Source: Microbacterium allomyrinae
GTDB lineage: Bacteria; Actinomycetota; Actinomycetes; Actinomycetales; Microbacteriaceae
DNA length: 64,000 nt
Assembly: GCF_020682705.1 (NCBI RefSeq)
Contig: NZ_JAGTTN010000002.1
Location: forward strand, 62,001-126,000
Direction of reading: 5' to 3'
Shown here piece by piece: positions 30,628-39,355 of this stretch. A model generated the notes under the pieces. It saw nothing but the letters and a program-made list of their open reading frames with translations, searched no databases and was not told the origin of the DNA. Every line of letters begins with the position of its first letter. The first letter of the stretch is position 1. The position numbers were made by a program, and so were the translations under genes.

Positions 30628-31173
30628 ATGACTGCTCGAGATGCGGCTGCAGGCGAGCCGTTCGTCGCTGAACTCCTCTTCACGGACGGACTGCCTGCCA
30701 TGGACGATGCGGTCGGGTACAAGGGTGCCGTGGCCGCGCGCGCGGCGGGAATCACCTACCGCCAGCTCGACTACTGGGCACGTACCGAGCTCGTACAGCC
30801 GACCGTGCGCGGTGCCAACGGCTCGGGGTCGCAGCGTCTCTACGGCTTCCGCGACATCCTCGTGCTCAAGCTCGTGAAGCGCCTGCTCGACACCGGGATC
30901 TCGCTCCAGCAGATCCGCATCGCCGTCGATCAGCTGCGCGCCGCGGGCATCCGCGATCTCGCCGGAACGACCCTCATGAGCGATGGCGCATCGGTGTACC
31001 TCTGCACCTCGAACGACGAGGTGATCGATCTCGTCAGCCGCGGCCAGGGCGTGTTCGGCATCGCCGTTGGCAAGGTGCTGCGCGAAGTCGAGTCCGAGCT
31101 CGTCGAATTCGACGCTCAGGCTCCCGACGCGATGGATGAGCTGTCAGCTCGTCGCGCCGCACGCACCGCCTGA
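30628..31173 (+). CDS. MerR family regulator (Rv1830-like)
   Basis: 181 residues from ATG 30628 with GGAGGGG. The MerR winged helix is AVAARAAGITYRQLDYWARTELVQPTVRGANGSGSQRLYGFRDILVLKLVKRLLDTGISLQQIRIAVDQLR. The C-terminal half (MSDGASVYLCTSNDEVIDLVSRGQGVFGIAVGKVLREVESEL) is typical of the actinobacterial protein found next to garA-ftsR. In many relatives a DUF151-family gene lies between the two MerR genes; here it is absent. Target genes are unknown. Confidence 0.82.
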   Translation: MTARDAAAGEPFVAELLFTDGLPAMDDAVGYKGAVAARAAGITYRQLDYWARTELVQPTVRGANGSGSQRLYGFRDILVLKLVKRLLDTGISLQQIRIAVDQLRAAGIRDLAGTTLMSDGASVYLCTSNDEVIDLVSRGQGVFGIAVGKVLREVESELVEFDAQAPDAMDELSARRAARTA

Positions 31174-31174
31174 T

Positions 31175-32392
31175 TCAGTTCGCGGTCGCCGCCACGCGCA
31201 CGCGCGAGTCGGCGTCGATAGACGTGAGCGCGTGAGTCAGATCCGCGACGAGGTCCGCAGGATCCTCGAGCCCGACGGACAGGCGCACCAGCGCATCGGT
31301 CGGCCGGGCCTCGGACTGCACCGGACGATGAGTGAGCGCCGCCGGGTGCTGGATCAGCGAGTCGACGCTGCCCAGCGACACCGCGTGCGTGAAGAGCTGC
31401 ACGGCCGCGGTCATCGAGCTCGCGGCCTCGAACCCGCCGCCGAGCTCGATCGCGATCATCGCGCCAGGCCCGGCCTGCTGAGTTCCGACGAGCCCGAGCG
31501 GATCGCATTCCGCGAATCCCGGGTAGTGCACCCGCGTCACCTCCGGTCGCGTGCGGAGCCACTGCGCGACGACTCGGGCGCTCTCCTGCTGAGCACGCAC
31601 GCGCACGGGCAGCGTCGACAGGCCGCGGTGCAGGAGGTAGGCGGCGAGCGGATGCAGGACGGCGCCGGTGATCGCCCGCGTACGGCGGAGTGCGGCCGCG
31701 GTCCGGGCGTCGCACGCGACGACGCCGCCCACCACGTCGCCGTGGCCGCCGAGATACTTCGTGGCGCTGTGCAGCGACATCGCCGCGCCCAGATCGAGCG
31801 GATGCTGCAGCACGGGTGTGGCGAACGTGTTGTCGACGAGCACGGGCACGCCTGCGGCAACGGCGACGATCGCGCGGATGTCGACGAGCTCGAGGGTCGG
31901 ATTAGCAGGCGACTCCAGGATGACCAGGGCGGTGTCATCGCGGATCGCGTCGGCAACGGCATCCGCGGCGCAGTAGGTCGTCTCGATGCCCAGCAGACCG
32001 GAGGCGAGAAGGTGATCGGTGCCGCCGTACAGCGGCCGTACCGCGACGACGTGATGCTTGCCGCTCTCGTGCGCGACGGCGAGGAGCACCGCCGTCATCG
32101 CGGCCATGCCCGAGGAGAACGCGACACCTTCTTCGCCATGCTCGAGCCGTGCCAGCGCCTCCTCGAAGCGTGCGACGGTGGGATTCCAGAGGCGGGCGTA
32201 CACATGCGAGCCGCCGTCGAAGGGGTGGCCGCCGGAGGCGAGCACCTCGTAGGACATTCCGCCGACATCGATGCCCGGCAGCGGGTTCGTCGATGAGAGG
32301 TCGAGGGGGAGAGCGTGCACGCCGAGGCTCGCGAGATCGTCGCGGCCGGCGTGGACGGCAAGGCTGTCGGGATGCAGCGTCATCGGTGCCAT
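31175..32392 (-). CDS. Cystathionine gamma-synthase family PLP enzyme
   Basis: 405 residues from ATG 32392. The Cys/Met metabolism fold type I enzyme shows YARLWNPTVARFEEALARLEHGEEGVAFSSGMAAMTAVL, ILESPANPTLELVDI, VPVLVDNTFATPVLQHPLDLGAAMSLHSATKYLGGHGDVVGG with the PLP lysine in SATKY, and the C-terminal SVGLEDPADLVADL. It could be cystathionine gamma-synthase, beta/gamma-lyase or methionine gamma-lyase; motif reading alone cannot choose. Ends one base past the MerR gene on the other strand (convergent). A palindrome lies just upstream. Confidence 0.85.
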   Translation of the reverse strand: MAPMTLHPDSLAVHAGRDDLASLGVHALPLDLSSTNPLPGIDVGGMSYEVLASGGHPFDGGSHVYARLWNPTVARFEEALARLEHGEEGVAFSSGMAAMTAVLLAVAHESGKHHVVAVRPLYGGTDHLLASGLLGIETTYCAADAVADAIRDDTALVILESPANPTLELVDIRAIVAVAAGVPVLVDNTFATPVLQHPLDLGAAMSLHSATKYLGGHGDVVGGVVACDARTAAALRRTRAITGAVLHPLAAYLLHRGLSTLPVRVRAQQESARVVAQWLRTRPEVTRVHYPGFAECDPLGLVGTQQAGPGAMIAIELGGGFEAASSMTAAVQLFTHAVSLGSVDSLIQHPAALTHRPVQSEARPTDALVRLSVGLEDPADLVADLTHALTSIDADSRVRVAATAN

Positions 32393-32404
32393 GGTCGATA
32401 TGTT

Positions 32405-32418
32405 CAGCGATATCGCTG
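32405..32418. promoter_or_regulatory. 14-base palindrome upstream of the PLP enzyme gene
   Basis: CAGCGATATCGCTG is perfectly self-complementary and ends 13 bases before the start codon, a plausible operator for a sulfur or amino acid regulator. Confidence 0.5.
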
Positions 32419-32544
32419 TGAATGGCAAGTCATGGTCAGCTTGCCGCGCACATATCAATCAAAATGATCGTCGGCTGAGCAGACTGGTGAGTGAAGTCCG
32501 GTGACCGGATCACAACGGATGCCGAAGGATCCGCTCGAGAGGGA

Positions 32545-33354
32545 TCAGGAGCGCGTTTCGCCCGCGACCGGGATGCGACCCGTCCGCATGACACGGTCCA
32601 GCAGCGAGTCGAAGTCGGCCGCGAGCTCCTGTGCCGAGTCGCCCGGCCAGATATGCAGCGGCTTGGCGGCGCCCTGCGCCTGCTGCAGCGACGTGCGCTC
32701 GGGCAGCTGAGGGGTGAGCACGAGAGGGCCGAACATGTCGCGCAGCTCTTTGATGCGGAACTGGTGCTCGATCGACTGCGGACGCACGCGGTTCACGACG
32801 ATGCCGAGGGGCTGCAGGCGGGGGGACAGGCCGCGACGGATCTCTTCGATCGCGCGCAGGGCGCGGTCTGCCGCGGCGACGGAGAAGAGACCGGGTTCGG
32901 TGATCACGATGACGCGGTCGCTCGCCGCCCACGCGGTGCGCGTGAGGGCGTTGAGCGACGGCGCGCAATCGATCAGCACGAGGTCGTAGTCGGCCTCGAT
33001 GGTCGCGAGCGCCTCTTCCATCTTCCAGACGTCGCGCACGCTCGGGTGCGGCCCGTCGAAATTGATGGCGGATGGGCTGCCGATCATGACGTCGATGGTG
33101 CCGGGATGCACCTTCGCCCAGCCGCTGGAGGTGATGGCCTGGCGGACCGTCTTCTCCTTCGGATTGGCGAGGACATCGGCCACGTTCAGGCGGCCGGCCA
33201 CCTGGATGTCCATGCCTGTCGACACGTCGGACTGCGGGTCGAGGTCGACGACGAGTGTTCGGACACCACGCGCGAAAGCCGCGGAGGCGAGTCCGAGAGT
33301 CACGGTCGTCTTGCCGACCCCACCCTTGAGCGAGCTGACGGATAGGACATGCAC
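32545..33354 (-). CDS. ParA/Soj-type ATPase without a ParB partner
   Basis: 269 residues from ATG 33354. It contains the deviant Walker [18 protein letters not shown], switch I region VDLDPQSDVSTGMD, Walker B YDLVLIDCAPSLNALTRTAW and a C-terminal basic region. No parB or parS-like site is adjacent, so it is an orphan positioning ATPase of the kind found in actinobacteria near pyc. It may position a cellular cargo or act with the second MinD-like ATPase on the other side of pyc. It is divergent from pyc. Confidence 0.82.
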   Translation of the reverse strand: MHVLSVSSLKGGVGKTTVTLGLASAAFARGVRTLVVDLDPQSDVSTGMDIQVAGRLNVADVLANPKEKTVRQAITSSGWAKVHPGTIDVMIGSPSAINFDGPHPSVRDVWKMEEALATIEADYDLVLIDCAPSLNALTRTAWAASDRVIVITEPGLFSVAAADRALRAIEEIRRGLSPRLQPLGIVVNRVRPQSIEHQFRIKELRDMFGPLVLTPQLPERTSLQQAQGAAKPLHIWPGDSAQELAADFDSLLDRVMRTGRIPVAGETRS

Positions 33355-33376
33355 AATCCACCACGTTACCGTCCCC

Positions 33377-33382
33377 TAGGCT
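33377..33382 (+). promoter_or_regulatory. -10 box TAGGCT of pyc
   Basis: TAGGCT is 45 bases before the pyc start, leaving a leader with a CGGAGG ribosome binding site. Confidence 0.4.
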
Positions 33383-33427
33383 GAGAGGACACTCAGCCCC
33401 GCCCGCACAGGCGCACCCGGAGGTCGA

Positions 33428-36400
33428 ATGTTCCGCAAGATCCTTGTCGCCAACCGCGGCGAAATCGCGATCCGTGCCTTCCGTGCGGCCTACGAGCTGG
33501 GGGCGCGCACGGTCGCGGTCTTCCCTTACGAGGACCGCAACTCGCTGCATCGCCTGAAAGCCGATGAGGCCTATCAGATCGGCGAGCGCGGGCATCCCGT
33601 GCGTGCGTACCTCGACGTCGACGAGATCGTCCGGGTCGCCAAAGAGGCCGGCGCTGACGCGATCTACCCCGGCTACGGCTTCCTCTCGGAGAATCCCGAG
33701 CTCGCCGAGAAGGCCGCGGCTGAGGGGATCGCCTTCATCGGACCGCCCGCCCGTGTGCTCGAGATGGCCGGCAACAAGGTCACCGCCAAGCATCATGCGG
33801 TCGCGGCGGGCGTACCCGTGCTGCGCTCCACCGAGGCCTCCGACGACGTCGACGCGCTGCTCGCGCAGGCCGAGGGCATCGGGTTCCCCATCTTCGTGAA
33901 GGCCGTCGCCGGCGGCGGCGGACGGGGGATGCGGCGGGTCGCGGTGGCCGAAGAGCTCGCTCCCGCTCTGGCGGAGGCCATGCGAGAGGCAGGCAGCGCC
34001 TTCGGCGACGCGCGGGTGTTCCTCGAACAGGCGGTGCAGCGACCGCGCCACGTCGAAGTGCAGATCCTCGCCGACAAGGTGGGCGAGACCGTTCACCTGT
34101 TCGAGCGCGACTGCTCGGTGCAGCGCCGGCACCAGAAGGTCGTCGAGATCGCACCCGCTCCGAACCTCGACCCGGAGGTCCGCGACTCTCTGCATGCCTA
34201 CGCGATCGCGTTCGCGCGCTCGATCGGCTACGAGAACGCCGGCACCGTCGAGTTCCTCCTCGAGACCACAGGCCCTCGCACCGGTGAGGTCGTCTTCATC
34301 GAGATGAATCCCCGCATCCAGGTCGAGCACACGGTCACCGAAGAGGTCACCGACGTCGACCTCGTGCAGTCGCAGATGCGCATCGCCGCCGGGCAGTCGC
34401 TCACCGACCTCGGGCTCACCCAGGACAGGATCCAGCTCCGCGGCGCGGCGCTGCAATGCCGCATCACGACGGAGGACCCGACGCAGGGCTTCCGCCCCGA
34501 CACCGGCAAGATCACGACCTACCGCTCGCCGGGCGGCGCGGGCATCCGTCTGGACGGCGGCACCACCGCAGCCGGCGCGCAGATCAGCCCCCACTTCGAC
34601 TCGATGCTCGCCAAGCTCACGTGCCGCGGCCGCGACTTCAACGCCGCGGTCGTCCGTGCCCGCCGCGCGCTCGCGGAGTTCCGCATCCGCGGCGTCTCCA
34701 CGAACATCCCGTTCCTGCAGGCCGTGCTCGACGACCCGTCGTTCGTCGCAGGCGACGTCAGCACATCGTTCATCGATGAGCGCCCCGAGCTGCTGAAGGG
34801 CCGCGAATCGAAGGACCGCGGTACGAAGATCCTCAACTGGCTCACCGACACGACGGTCAACAAGCCCCACGGCGAGAATCCCGTCACGATCGACCCGCGC
34901 CGGAAGCTGCCGAAGATCGACCTCACGGCTGAGCCGCAGGCCGGCTCCCGTCAGCGCCTTCTCGAACTCGGTCCCGCCGGTTTCGCCCGGGCGCTGCGCG
35001 AGCAGACCGCCCTCGGTGTCACCGAGACCACCTTCCGCGATGCGCATCAGTCGCTGCTGGCGACCCGCGTTCGCACGAAGGATCTCGTCACCGTCGCGCC
35101 GTACGTGGCGCGGATGACTCCGCAGCTGCTGTCGGTCGAGGCCTGGGGCGGGGCGACGTACGACGTCGCGCTGCGATTCCTCGGCGAAGACCCGTGGGAG
35201 CGTCTCGACCGCCTGCGCCAGGCCCTGCCGAACGTCGCGATCCAGATGCTGCTGCGCGGCCGCAACACGGTGGGCTACACGCCGTACCCGACCGAGGTCA
35301 CCGACGCGTTCGTGCGCGAGGCGGCGGCATCCGGAATCGACATCTTCCGCATCTTCGACGCTCTCAACGATGTGTCGCAGATGCGACCCGCGATCGACGC
35401 GGTTCTCGCCACGGGCACCTCGATCGCCGAAGTCGCCGTCTGCTACACCGGCGACCTGCTGAATCCCGCCGAGGACCTGTACACGCTCGATTACTACCTG
35501 CGCCTCGCCGAGCAGATCGTGGATGCCGGCGCGCACGTGCTCGCCATCAAGGACATGGCGGGCCTGCTCCGGCCGGCCGCGGCATCCCGACTCGTCTCGG
35601 CACTGCGCGATCGGTTCGATCTTCCCGTCCACGTGCACACGCACGACACGGCCGGAGGACAGCTCGCGACGCTGCTGGCCGCGAGCGCGGCGGGGGCGGA
35701 TGCCGTCGACGCAGCGGCCGCGCCGATGTCGGGAACCACCAGCCAGCCCTCGCTGTCGGCACTGGTCGCCTCGCTCTCGCATACAGAGCGCGACACGGGT
35801 ATCGACCTCGATGCTGTCAGCGATCTCGAGCCGTACTGGGAAGCGGTGCGTCATCTGTACCGTCCGTTCGAGTCGGGTCTTCCGGGCCCCACCGGGCGCG
35901 TCTACCACCACGAGATCCCGGGTGGACAGCTGTCGAACCTGCGGCAGCAGGCCATCGCGCTGGGGCTTTCCGAGGACTTCGAGCTCATCGAGGACATGTA
36001 CGCCGCGGCGAACAAGATCCTCGGGCGCGTGCCGAAGGTGACGCCGTCGTCGAAGGTCGTCGGCGATCTCGCGCTGCATCTCGCCGCCGTCAAGGCCGAC
36101 CCGAAGGACTTCGCCGAGAACCCGCAGAACTACGACATCCCCGACTCCGTCGTCGGATTCATGGCGGGTGAGCTGGGCGATCTTCCCGGCGGATGGCCCG
36201 AGCCTTTCCGCACCAAGGTGCTGCAAGGCCGCCACATCAGCATTGAGGTGACGCCTCTCACCACCGTCGAGTCCGCTGCCCTCGAGGCGGATTCGCTGTC
36301 GCGACGCGAGATGCTCAACACGCTGCTGTTTCCCGCCCCCACCCGTGCCTTCCGGCAGGCGCGCGATGTGTTCGGGGATCTCAGCGTGCTCGATACCGCC

Positions 36401-36835
36401 GACTACCTGTACGGCCTCGCGCCGGGCACGGAGCACATCGTCGAGATCGAGCGCGGCGTACAGCTGTTCGTAGGGCTCGAGGCGATCGGCGAAGCCGACG
36501 ACAAGGGCATCCGCACCGTCATGACCACGCTCAACGGGCAGCTGCGTCCCGTGTTCGTACGAGACCGCAGCATCCAGGTCGAAGCGCGCCAGGCGGAGCG
36601 AGCCGACACATCCAAGCCCGGTCAGGTCGCCGCGCCGTTCTCAGGAGTCGTGACCCTCAAGACGGCCGTCGGAGACACCGTCACGGCCGGCCAGCCGGTC
36701 GCATCGATCGAGGCGATGAAGATGGAGGCGGCCATCACCGCACCCGTCGACGGCGTCGTCGAGCGACTCGCGATCGTCGGCACCGCGCAGGTCGATGCCG
36801 GGGACCTTTTGGTCGTGGTCCGTCCCGCCCAGTAA
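33428..36835 (+). CDS. pyc: Pyruvate carboxylase
   Basis: 1135 residues, the full length for the single-chain enzyme. Residues 1-450 are biotin carboxylase (FRKILVANRGEIAIRAFRAAYELG, ATP-grasp loop AVAGGGGRGMRRV, EMNPRIQVEHTVTEEVTDVDLV). About 530-800 is the carboxyltransferase (TTFRDAHQSLLATRVRT, GGATYDVALRFLGEDPWERL, IKDMAGLLRP, HTHDTAGGQLATLLAASAAGADAVDAA with the carbamylated-lysine region). The C-terminus is the biotin carrier with AMKM (biotinyl Lys1098). It makes oxaloacetate from pyruvate and bicarbonate to refill the TCA cycle. It is flanked by two ParA/MinD-type genes. Confidence 0.95.
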   Translation: MFRKILVANRGEIAIRAFRAAYELGARTVAVFPYEDRNSLHRLKADEAYQIGERGHPVRAYLDVDEIVRVAKEAGADAIYPGYGFLSENPELAEKAAAEGIAFIGPPARVLEMAGNKVTAKHHAVAAGVPVLRSTEASDDVDALLAQAEGIGFPIFVKAVAGGGGRGMRRVAVAEELAPALAEAMREAGSAFGDARVFLEQAVQRPRHVEVQILADKVGETVHLFERDCSVQRRHQKVVEIAPAPNLDPEVRDSLHAYAIAFARSIGYENAGTVEFLLETTGPRTGEVVFIEMNPRIQVEHTVTEEVTDVDLVQSQMRIAAGQSLTDLGLTQDRIQLRGAALQCRITTEDPTQGFRPDTGKITTYRSPGGAGIRLDGGTTAAGAQISPHFDSMLAKLTCRGRDFNAAVVRARRALAEFRIRGVSTNIPFLQAVLDDPSFVAGDVSTSFIDERPELLKGRESKDRGTKILNWLTDTTVNKPHGENPVTIDPRRKLPKIDLTAEPQAGSRQRLLELGPAGFARALREQTALGVTETTFRDAHQSLLATRVRTKDLVTVAPYVARMTPQLLSVEAWGGATYDVALRFLGEDPWERLDRLRQALPNVAIQMLLRGRNTVGYTPYPTEVTDAFVREAAASGIDIFRIFDALNDVSQMRPAIDAVLATGTSIAEVAVCYTGDLLNPAEDLYTLDYYLRLAEQIVDAGAHVLAIKDMAGLLRPAAASRLVSALRDRFDLPVHVHTHDTAGGQLATLLAASAAGADAVDAAAAPMSGTTSQPSLSALVASLSHTERDTGIDLDAVSDLEPYWEAVRHLYRPFESGLPGPTGRVYHHEIPGGQLSNLRQQAIALGLSEDFELIEDMYAAANKILGRVPKVTPSSKVVGDLALHLAAVKADPKDFAENPQNYDIPDSVVGFMAGELGDLPGGWPEPFRTKVLQGRHISIEVTPLTTVESAALEADSLSRREMLNTLLFPAPTRAFRQARDVFGDLSVLDTADYLYGLAPGTEHIVEIERGVQLFVGLEAIGEADDKGIRTVMTTLNGQLRPVFVRDRSIQVEARQAERADTSKPGQVAAPFSGVVTLKTAVGDTVTAGQPVASIEAMKMEAAITAPVDGVVERLAIVGTAQVDAGDLLVVVRPAQ

Positions 36836-36887
36836 CCTGGAAGGCGGCATCCGCCCGATTCCGCCTTCTGCTTTGGAGAACGCCGCA

Positions 36888-38786
36888 GTGACGCCCGACC
36901 GCACTGACCACACGCCCGACGAGCCCGAACACGGCGTGCTCTCCGACACCGGAAGTCTCGAGACCACCGGTATCGGCATCATCGGTGGCGCGACGGCTCA
37001 GGTGAACGTCGAGCTTCCGACCGAGGAAGACGACGATCTGGCTGACGACGGCGTCATCGATGACGAGGTACCCTTCGTCATCGAACTGCCCGCCGAAGAC
37101 ATGCCGTTCGTGGTCGAGATCCCGGCCGCGGCCGACACCGAGCCCGTCGTCGAGACGGCCGTCGCGGAGATCGTCGAGAGCGAGCCCGAGCTCGAGGAAT
37201 GGACCGTCGAGGAGGGCGGCTTCACCGCCGTCGACCGCGCTGACGACATCCACGATGCCGATGAGGTGCTGACCGAGGTCGAGGCAGATGTGGCGGTCGC
37301 CGTGATCGCCGAAGAGCTCGGCGACGACTTCGACGTCGAAGAGTTCGACGTGTCGGAGTACGACGTGTCCGAGTACTCTGCCGCAGAGTTCGCGGTTGAG
37401 GCTGTCGGGAGCGAAGAGACGGCGAACGAAGTGCTCGCGGCCGAGGCTCCCGCAGCTGAAGGGGCGGACGCCGAGGCGTCCGGCGAGGTCGGCGCTGACG
37501 CAACCGACGACGACACGACCGATGCCGTGGAGGAACCCGTGAACGCGCACAACCCGTCCGACGACGAGACGCACGCCGCGGTATCCGTCCCTGACGCGTC
37601 CGTCTCGGATGCGCCCGAAGCGCCGATCGCTCCCGCCTCGCCCCCTCCGGCTCCGGTGACCGCAGCCGCCACCGCGGCTGCCGCAACGGCCCCCGCGGCC
37701 ACGACGCCGGCAACGCGACGCGAGGCGCACCACACCGGTGCGCTGCCCGTGGTCGACCGGGTAGATCGCGTCGAGCGCGTGCAGCCGCGACCCGAGGTCG
37801 CGCTCACCTCGAAGCGCCTCGGTGAGTTCGAAGCCGATCGAGAGACCGCCGATCTGCTCACCGCCGACCGTCTGCTCGACCCGCACCAGGTCGTGCGTTC
37901 CGAGCCCGAAGGCGCCTGGCAGCACTTCGTCTACTCGGTGTCCGGCCATCGCATCAACCTCGGTGACAGCAAGCGGGCGCGCGCCCGCAAGGCGCTCGAC
38001 CGTCGGATCGCCGCGCCCCTCGACGGCGGTGCGCGCTTCGTGCCGGTGCTCTCGCGCAAGGGAGGCGTCGGCAAGACCACGGTGACGACTCTGCTCGGCA
38101 TGGCACTCGCAGACGCACGCGACGACCGGGTCATCGCCGTCGACGCCAATCCCGACCGCGGAACGCTCGCCGAGCGCATCTCGCGGGAGAGTGGCAAGAC
38201 CGTCCGCGACTTGGTGCGCATCCGCGGCGATGTGGTCGGCTTCAACGATCTCTCCAACATCGTCGCGCGCGACGAGACCCGGCTCGACGTCGTCGCCTCC
38301 GATACCGACCCCCGCGTCTCAGAGGCGTTCAACGACAGCGACTATCGTGACGTCGCCTCGCTGGCCGCGCACTACTACTCGGTCGTGCTCACCGATACCG
38401 GCACGGGCATCGTCCACTCCGTCATGGGAGCGACGCTGAACCTCTCGGACCAACTCGTCATCGTCGCCGGTCTCAGCGTCGATGAAGCGCGACTCGCGTC
38501 CGAGACGCTGACGTGGCTCGAGACCAACGGCTACTCCGACAAGGTGCGCAGTGCCGTCGTCGTCCTGAACAACGCGCGTCCCGGCCAGCCGCTCGTGCAG
38601 CTCGACGAGCTCGACGCTCACTTCCGCTCCCGCGTGCGCGCGGTCGTTCGCATGCCGTACGACCCGCACATCGCCGCCGGCAGTGCGATCGTCTTCCGCG
38701 ACCTGCAACCCGCGACGCGCCTCGCCGCCCGCGAGCTCGCAGCGACCGTCATCGAGGGCCTGCGCTCGTACGCGCCGGCCGCCTGA
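36888..38786 (+). CDS. MinD-like ATPase with long acidic N-terminal region
   Basis: 632 residues from GTG 36888. Residues 1-280 are low complexity and very acidic (Asp/Glu/Ala/Val, with repeats such as [13 protein letters not shown]), then Ala/Pro/Thr-rich. Residues about 330-632 are a MinD/ParA-type ATPase: [48 protein letters not shown] and a Walker B-like [19 protein letters not shown], where the usual Asp-Cys-Pro is Asp-Thr-Gly. The layout resembles EspI-like ATPases associated with type VII secretion in actinobacteria, but no ESX gene is nearby. It is separated from peptide deformylase by 7 bases and probably co-transcribed. Confidence 0.78.
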   Translation: MTPDRTDHTPDEPEHGVLSDTGSLETTGIGIIGGATAQVNVELPTEEDDDLADDGVIDDEVPFVIELPAEDMPFVVEIPAAADTEPVVETAVAEIVESEPELEEWTVEEGGFTAVDRADDIHDADEVLTEVEADVAVAVIAEELGDDFDVEEFDVSEYDVSEYSAAEFAVEAVGSEETANEVLAAEAPAAEGADAEASGEVGADATDDDTTDAVEEPVNAHNPSDDETHAAVSVPDASVSDAPEAPIAPASPPPAPVTAAATAAAATAPAATTPATRREAHHTGALPVVDRVDRVERVQPRPEVALTSKRLGEFEADRETADLLTADRLLDPHQVVRSEPEGAWQHFVYSVSGHRINLGDSKRARARKALDRRIAAPLDGGARFVPVLSRKGGVGKTTVTTLLGMALADARDDRVIAVDANPDRGTLAERISRESGKTVRDLVRIRGDVVGFNDLSNIVARDETRLDVVASDTDPRVSEAFNDSDYRDVASLAAHYYSVVLTDTGTGIVHSVMGATLNLSDQLVIVAGLSVDEARLASETLTWLETNGYSDKVRSAVVVLNNARPGQPLVQLDELDAHFRSRVRAVVRMPYDPHIAAGSAIVFRDLQPATRLAARELAATVIEGLRSYAPAA

Positions 38787-38793
38787 GGCAACC

Positions 38794-39285
38794 GTGGCAG
38801 TCCGCCCCATCCGGGTCTTCGGCGACCCGGTCCTCAAGTCCGCGAGTGCACCCATCGGCGACATCGATGACGGTGTGCGTGCGCTCGTGCGCGACCTCGT
38901 CGACACCGTCGAGCTGCCCGGACGCGCGGGCGTCGCCGCTCCGCAGATCGGCGTGGGCCTGCGCGCCTTCAGCTACAACATCGACGGTGACATCGGCTAC
39001 GTGCTCAACCCCGTCCTCGTCGAGGTCTCAGGAGATCCCGAGGCGATCGGCGAAGGCTGCCTCTCGGTGCCCGGGCTCTGGCACGACACGGTGCGCTATC
39101 CGTGGGCGAAGGTCGTCGGCATCGATCTCGACGGCAACGAGGTCGTGCTCGAAGGGGAGGGCCTTCTCGCGCAGGCGCTCCAACACGAGACCGACCACCT
39201 CGACGGCACGCTGTACCTCGACCGCCTCACACCGGAAACCCGGCGCGTCGCAATGCGCGAGGTGCGCGAGTCCGACTGGTTCTGA
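38794..39285 (+). CDS. def: Peptide deformylase
   Basis: 163 residues from GTG 38794. All three family motifs are present: GVAAPQIGV (residues 46-54), EGCLSVP with metal ligand Cys89, and QHETDHLDG with ligands His131 and His135 and catalytic Glu132. It removes the formyl group from nascent proteins in the cytoplasm using Fe2+ or a similar metal. It follows the MinD-like gene by 7 bases. Actinobacteria often have two deformylases; this may be the second copy. Confidence 0.92.
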   Translation: MAVRPIRVFGDPVLKSASAPIGDIDDGVRALVRDLVDTVELPGRAGVAAPQIGVGLRAFSYNIDGDIGYVLNPVLVEVSGDPEAIGEGCLSVPGLWHDTVRYPWAKVVGIDLDGNEVVLEGEGLLAQALQHETDHLDGTLYLDRLTPETRRVAMREVRESDWF

Positions 39286-39302
39286 CGTCCCTGGGGGGCG
39301 AC

Positions 39303-39342
39303 GACGAAGCCCCGTGCCCTCGAAAGGGCCCGGGGCTTCGTC
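39303..39342. terminator. Bidirectional terminator between def and the acyl-CoA ligase
   Basis: Twelve-base arms GACGAAGCCCCG/CGGGGCTTCGTC enclose an inner GCCCT-CGAA-AGGGC hairpin between two convergent genes. Confidence 0.8.
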
Positions 39343-39355
39343 ATGTGCTCGCGGA

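Noticed and set aside
32510..36436. 1308-codon minus-strand frame opposite pyc
   Set aside because: It is the antisense of pyruvate carboxylase and the ParA gene, open only because of high GC content; it is Arg/Gly/His-rich and shows no domain.
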